Shown: positions 13,120-64,000 of the stretch, one piece after another
How positions within the stretch are numbered: position 1 is the first letter of the stretch
Layout: each line of letters starts with the position of its first letter
Source of the DNA: Hemicentrotus pulcherrimus
Taxonomy: Eukaryota > Echinodermata > Echinoidea > Camarodonta > Strongylocentrotidae
Assembly (NCBI GenBank): GCA_003118195.1
Contig: BEXV01000820.1
Location: 155,378 to 219,377 of the forward strand
Direction: 5' to 3'
Length of the DNA stretch: 64,000 nt
Made by a program: the position numbers and the translations under genes
The notes under the pieces: model-generated
The model's database searches: none
Told to the model about the DNA's origin: nothing
The model's input: the letters and a program-made list of their open reading frames with translations, nothing else

Positions 13120-16100
13120 TACTGTCTAGAAAATGTACATTGGTTCAATGCCAATCTGCATCTACATGTACATGTATGTACACTCAGTGTAGAAACATGG
13201 TTATTCCAGTTATTGAATACATTAATTTACTCAGTATGTTGCTACAATGTATATGCATTGTGCACCATCTCCACTCCATGAACTGTATTATATTTCCAAC
13301 CAACATTGTGACTCTGAGGGTACAATGTACTTCAAATTCAGTTGCAGTGTCTATTGTTTCTTTTGTCAGCATTTCCATTTCCACTTTTAAGTCCCATTTT
13401 CTCCCAGATATGAAGCGGCAAATGTAGCTTAATGCCTTGCCAAAGGACTCTATTTGCCATATAGTGGCTTTTAACCCATTATGATTTCATAGCTCTTTAA
13501 ATTAAGAGAGCCAGGGCTATGACAATGTCAAACTTTGTGACTGGATCATTGCAATTCATTGCATTATATCTAATGGTTACCACTATCAGAGGTTTACATG
13601 TGTACTACCACTACCATGTAACTATATATTTTATTTGTTGACCCTAGATAGGGTCACTTTCTGGCAAGTACAGGCCTGGGCAAGTAAGGTACTCATGTAT
13701 TTCACAGCGATCGATTAGAGTTTGAGTGGTAGAGCACAGTAGACTTGCACGATTACCATATGATCGTAACATGGACAGGTATCAAATTCAAGCTCATTTC
13801 TTGGAAGTTTGAAAAATAAATTGTGGGAAAATCTATAACAAGGATTACATACTATGGACTGAAATTCGTCCCTTTCTTTTTATTTGAAATTCTTTGAATG
13901 ATTGAATTATGCACAATTCTACTATACTAATCAGCATATTCCCATAAGGTACAGGTCTTGTTGATATTTCATGAAAAGAGCTGACACAACGTTACACAAG
14001 CCTAGTACCTACATGTACATGTAGTATTCAAATGGATCAAACATTTTGAAATGTCATCCCGAGTCAGCCTTGGGGGTTAAAATGTATCAATAAAATACAA
14101 GGAGACAATGTGGCTTGTCCCTTGATTTTATATGACATGAGCAATGTACCAAGGAAGTAGGAAATGTAAATGCTGGTCTGTAATTTGACTGCAAAAGAAT
14201 CAGTTGTGGAATCTGTTCCTTTAAAGATTAAGTGTAAGTGTGTAAAAGTATCTTTAAACTTGACGTTAATTAGAATTTCACCTCTTCCTCTGTCCCAAAA
14301 TAACCTTTTAGAGTAAGCTACTGAGTACAGTAGTTTATACATGTACTGTATGTACATGTATGCTTTTCTCACACATGTGGGAATTAATTGAGCACACAAC
14401 AGAACACTGCCCTCTGACAGGTCAAAAGAATGTTGTCAGCGTATGAAAACATGCTACAATGTACTGTATGTAATATACGCAGTGAACTGAGTACGGTATA
14501 CTCCACATGTTCCAAAGTTGAATGAATAGTCAACAAGTGAAAACTCTGGTGTATTGTTTGATTGTGGAGCTAATGTACAATGTAGATCATTGAATACCGG
14601 CGTGTATTGTATGCTTGATCATTTATAGGTGGGGTTGAAAAGGTATATAATGAGCTTTTCTTCTCTCATTGTGATTACTCATGTACAAAAGATATTTAAT
14701 TTGTAATGGATGAAAATGATATATTATTTCTCCATTGGCGTTAATTTATCAATCTTGTGACTGATGACTCCATCATGCTTGACAGAGTCAGAGATTTGAT
14801 CTGCGATGTTCTCATACATGTACATGTACGTACTACATGGTATTGTTCGTGTACATGTGGTCATGTACCGGTAATGGTATTCACAAATTGCTGGCTATTT
14901 TTAGAACCATTGTAATAGCAACCTGTGCACGTGTGGATGGTGCTTGTTAGGAACTTGATAATGCAGCCTAGGCTACATGTAGGTGGGGATACTCCTCTGA
15001 GTGTGGGTTGGGGTTCTCATGTCTGCCTGACCTCAAATGACCCTGCTAAGTGTCATGACCTTGCCTTGGCTGGAGAGACATGCTAGGGTGTGTTGTATTG
15101 TCTCCTAATGCATAGTCACTCCATGTACACAACACGTATGAGTACATGTGTTGTGAATGGAGTAGACTTGCAAGCCAGGTGCATGACTTGTATTTGAGAA
15201 ATCTATTCGACTGGAACAGAATAAGCCTAACACTTGTCAGCACATGGTAGCTAGCAAAACAACATACATTAAGCCACAAATATTGTACTTTGAATAAATA
15301 TCAGATCGCTGATCAGTAAAAAAGATTGGGGAAAAATCAGTAGAACATTCAAAGTTGCTTTACGATGGGATTCATTTGCTTGATTGATTTTGATGGTCGA
15401 CAGCACATCTCATGCATGTTTCCAAGGCTAGCAGAAAAGAGCCCTGTATTCTTGCACAAAACGATGATAATTAAAAGAAAACAGATCTGTAGATAGGCAT
15501 ACATGTACTGTACATCATGTTTGCCTTCTTTATGCAGTACTTGCACATTAACATTGTGTTGGCATCTACAGTGTATACATGTACATTGTACATGTATATG
15601 AATTATCCTCATAAACTTTGAATACAACATACATGTACATGTTTGTGTTCGTGTACATTGTAAAAATCACCCTTTACCCCTGTATACTGATGGAAACTGT
15701 CAGCAAGCCGGCAAAGCAAATCTTAATTGATAGTTTTCCAAAATTCATGGTGGCTTTAGGTCCATGCTTTCAGTCATACATACCCGTACATGTACATGTA
15801 CACCTTCCCTGTTATCCTACAAGTATAGTTTGTTGCTTCTATTAAATATACAACGCCCTTTTGTAGGCCTACAATGTACCGGTACATGTTTTTGGGTGCC
15901 GTGTGCTTGATGACTTACAAGGGCAGTCATTACTGTACATAGCCTACCTACACATAGGCCTATTTGTATATGCCATGTTAGGATTTGTGACCTTCCTACC
16001 ATCCCTGATGAGTCTGTGTCCCAAGGCTTCCTCATAATCATCTCTATCATCTTCTTTATGGATGGGAGATAGTAACAATAGAGTAACCTTGGCTACTGTC

Positions 16101-16579
16101 AGTCAGAAAACCATAATGGGAAGGATTATAAATGCTCATCAGACGCCATTGTTTAGGATTCATGCACATGGTCTTTGTGGACTGGTGCACAGTAGGACAG
16201 TCCTATAAGTCAACATATTTGTTATTTTGGCAATATGAAAGGGCATGTTAATTTGTCAACCCATCGCATACGTTGTGGAACCGGGTGGCTCCTGCATTAA
16301 AGCCTATGTGAGTGATATAAATCAGTAGTGGAGGAATTAAGTGCAGGTTTATTTGAATTAGTGCTGTAGTCAAACGTTTAACCATCCGGTATCCGATAGC
16401 CCATGGCGGATTCCGTTTTCAATTGGACGGTTTTGTTTTCCTGTTTTTTTTTAATTTTTTTTTAATTTTTTTTATTTTACAGTGTATATATACATGTATA
16501 TATATTTTTTTTTTTAAGTTTCGAGTTATGGCGCTATGCCTGGCAATGTCTCCAAGCTCAGTAATCAATGTGTTGACTC

Positions 16580-16870
16580 ACCACTCGGAAACTACAACAA
16601 CACTCAAATTTGTCTGTCATCTTGGTTTGAAAGTAATTTTTCTATAACAAATGGTGTACCACAAGGTTCTATCCTAGGTACTCCATTGTCAGAAAATGCT
16701 ATTCATATCATGCATGACTATTGATGTTTGCATGGCATAGAACACAGTGTTTCTGCTAGGTGATGTGATCAGGCTGGTGTGGGACACTTGGTATCATGAA
16801 GCCTTAGAGTCTGGACCTGTTTTTAATTTATATTAATGATCTTACACATTCTTCTACAACGACATAGTGC
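16580..16870 (+). pseudogene. Reverse-transcriptase fossil (non-LTR-like)
   Basis: The frame at 16653-16679 encodes GVPQGSILG, the conserved PQGS-x-LGP block of reverse transcriptases. In another frame, 16817-16843 encodes LFLIYINDL, the block that normally follows it directly. About 135 bases of unrelated sequence and a frame change separate the two, and a stop follows shortly after the second block. This is a dead remnant of a non-LTR retrotransposon inside the first intron. No full domain, no catalytic YxDD block and no ends were seen. Confidence 0.7.
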
Positions 16871-16922
16871 GGTTTATTTGCCCCCAAAATAGGGGTGCGC
16901 CTTATACACTGAGATTTATGGT
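16862..16922 (-). mobile_element. Solo end of an inverted-repeat DNA element
   Basis: Read on the minus strand, this is TACCATAAATCTCAGTGTAT followed by AAGGCGCACCCC and a TTTTGGGGG run. It resembles the ends of the element at 53377-53940, which begin TACCGTATTTGCCGG and contain GGGGTGCG motifs. Only one end is present. It is probably a decayed copy of the same family. Confidence 0.4.
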
Positions 16923-17129
16923 AGTTCACAAGCACAAATCGGCAGTTGAATGAAAATGAATGAAATTCCTTCCCGCTTTTTCACACGGACCTACCTGGCT
17001 TGCTGCTGACAGAGTCGGCAAAAAAAAAAACGGAATTGGAGATATCCGTGATGTTACAGCACTAATTTGAATACTTATGTTTTGTCGGGTGTAGGCCTAT
17101 TCATATCTGGTACAGAAGCACTCCATATA

Positions 17130-17535
17130 CAGCGCTGCCAACCATTTTTTTTGTTGCCGGAATTACTCTGTTTATTCCTCCAAATTATGGTATTACGCTA
17201 TTTCTTCATAAAATACTTTTTAAAATATTTTTTAATTTCTAATTTTAAAAAAAAAATACATACTGCACTTCAAACAACTACTCTAAAAAGTTAATTTTAT
17301 CACTAATTCAATAGTAAACTAATTCTAAAACATACTTGAAGAGAAGAATATTCTTTAAAAAAATGAAATGCCGATAATGGAAAAAACAGCATGATGAATG
17401 AACATTTCTGCTTCGGAAGTGTGTCGCGCATGGTTGTAAGTTTCGTTTTTTATGAATTCCTTTTTTTTTGCTTGAAATTCCTTTTTTTTCCCATCATGAT
17501 TCCTTTTTTGGGTTCGCATAAGGTTGGCAGCTCTG
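17130..17535. mobile_element. MITE-like element with 14-base terminal repeats
   Basis: The left end CAGCGCTGCCAACC (17130-17143) and right end GGTTGGCAGCTCTG (17522-17535) are inverted repeats with one mismatch. A perfect 6-base direct repeat, CATATA, flanks both sides (17124-17129 and 17536-17541), which fits a target-site duplication. The interior is AT-rich with no transposase frame, so this is a non-autonomous DNA element. I do not assign a superfamily. Confidence 0.65.
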
Positions 17536-19289
17536 CATATATTTGAAAGTTGGATATTTTGCAGTATGAAACACATTGATCAATCATACGTTATCAACAT
17601 GAAGTTGCTCTTTGTCATACACTGCCCTTCTTAATTAAACCAGTCTCTTGGTTAGCAAGATTGATGTTCTCGCAGAAGTCTATTTGATATTGAAGTGAAA
17701 CTACAGCAGACTACATGTATGTGTGTAGTTTTCTCTATCGTTGGTGTTAGCAAGACAAAGGTGTTAATTGCTATAGTATGAGCCTTCCCTCCTGTGTTGA
17801 GAATCTACACTCAGTCGGGAAGTGATCTGTAGGGATTTGAACCTTGGACTTGTTGATGCTCTGAGGTTCCTAGGGAATAGAGTTTGACTGCTTGCATGGC
17901 TGAGTCATACATCTGATCAAGAGGCCAGATAATACTGCCTTACAGCCTGTTAGTGTCACTCAGTCCCACACCAAACAAATCATGTAGGCCTCTTCAATGT
18001 CAACCAGCTTAATATACAGGCCTGTGTCAGTGGGTGAGATATTTCCCTGTCAGTAACAGAAATTGGAATTACATGTACTGTATGTTTTCTATTACAGGAC
18101 ACACTGTAATTTGGTGTTCTTTTACATTGATTTCTAGTTTGTATCACTATTGTACATTGTACATATAGGATATTATCTGTATGTACATGTACATGTATTT
18201 CATGGTATTTATTTTAACTGGATCTCTCTCGCTTACCGGTATGTGATGGAATTATAATTTCATTAAAAACAAAATCATAAGCTTTAATTTCGGCATGGAC
18301 ATCCATGATTTTGATATGCTGGATTTTACATTGTACTTCCTTCTGCTTTCTCATGACTTGGGACTTACATGTACATGTACATGTATGTGTAGGCCTACAT
18401 GTACGGTACATGTACAATGTAGGATCAAATGAAAAGCTCTTGCCTTGCTCATGCACATTACATTACGTTAACAGGGCTGATATAGGTTCATAATCTTCAT
18501 TCATACAGTAGTAATAGAATGTCATTTTGTAATTTCCCTGAGGTTTCAAAATGGCGTTTATGTTGAAATAACATGATATGAATATTTTGCCAGCATGTGT
18601 CTCAAAGATCAAATTATTTGGGCCGAAGCTGATTTCCTGTTTTGTAGAAATACATTATTTGGTTATAGCCTAAAGATAGCAGAATGCAGGAAATAGTCAA
18701 GGGTATACACTGCAGTTCCTTATTCTTTCCTGGTTAAGAAATATGCAAGGAATGTGATTTTCTTGAAAACTTTAGAAGTGCTGTCAGAATAATAAAGATT
18801 AGTGAATAACTAGAGGGAAAAAGGAGAGCTCCGCCAAAAGTACCCTTGTCTTACAAACGTTCAGTGTGTGTAGCTTGATATTGATACATGTTTGTGCATT
18901 GTACAGAAATGGTCAATGTACAAGATGTAGGGTATAGATATAACCATCTCCAAAAAAATAGCTCAAAATAGTAAATAGTAAAGCCCTGCCTGACTGCCTC
19001 CTCCTTTTTTTTATAAGTCTGGACGAGAAACTTGTTACTTTCGTTATTTGGCCTTACAGCTACATGTATATAAAAAAGGCATTTTCAATATTAGTTCCTA
19101 ACCACGACTTTTAATAGAAACTGTGAAACATTAGACTGTATGTGATTACTGTAGGTGTTAGCATGGTATGAATGATGAAAGAAGTTATTTTCACAATATT
19201 TATTGAATTTTGTTTCATTCAGAATTTCATTATTAATTCTCTTTAACTATGTTTATATTTTCTCTCACAGGTAGGCCTGTCCTCGAGTC

Positions 19290-64000
<44,711 letters not shown>

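Larger units (their letters stand above)
10286..19270 (+). other. ctbp: Inferred first intron of ctbp (about 9 kb)
   Basis: If the donor at 10286 is used, this stretch up to the acceptor TTTTCTCTCACAG at 19270 is the first intron, lying in the 5' UTR. It holds no other supportable gene. Its contents are two tRNA-derived SINEs, a nearly perfect 380-base tandem duplication, a reverse-transcriptase fossil, a 406-base inverted-repeat element and many ACATGT palindrome clusters. Confidence 0.4.

Overview
This is a stretch of animal nuclear DNA: AT-rich, gene-sparse, with large introns, SINE/MITE-type repeats, microsatellites, one assembly gap (3893-3978) and a single N at 12475. The repeat flavour (clusters of ACATGT palindromes, many 'taggcct' motifs, tRNA-derived SINEs, small inverted-repeat elements) and the predicted protein suggest an invertebrate deuterostome, most likely an echinoderm such as a sea urchin. 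The taxon is an inference.

Two genes can be supported, both on the + strand. The first is the last coding exon (164-325) of an unrecognised gene, probably followed by a long 3' UTR running to a poly(A) signal near 3369. The second fills most of the window: the 5' two-thirds of a C-terminal binding protein (CtBP) corepressor gene. Six coding exons (19290-19448, 49931-50144, 50612-50787, 61394-61538, 62300-62506, 63410-63534) join in frame into exactly 342 codons, and the gene runs off the right edge.

The main result is that this CtBP starts with a THAP zinc-finger domain. The first coding exon holds the first two zinc ligands and the conserved Trp. The second holds the closing C-x2-H, a Ser/Asn-rich linker and a basic NLS-like patch. 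The remaining exons encode the start of the CtBP D-hydroxyacid-dehydrogenase-like core, up to just beyond the NAD-binding GxGxxG. The protein would therefore carry its own DNA-binding module as well as the corepressor body. I recall the same architecture from C. elegans CTBP-1.

Layout: 1-3400, end of the upstream gene and putative 3' UTR; 3400-9060, intergenic with a gap and repeat debris; about 9060-10285, a CpG-richer region with candidate 5' UTR exons and splice donors; 10286-19270, inferred first intron with SINEs, a tandem duplication and a reverse-transcriptase fossil; 19449-49930, a 30.5 kb intron that splits the THAP zinc ligands; 50788-61393, a 10.6 kb intron with a minisatellite, a foldback element and two inverted-repeat elements; 61394-63534, clustered core exons. 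The 5' part of the fifth coding exon is present in three tandem copies, each with a splice acceptor, and only the last copy is usable.
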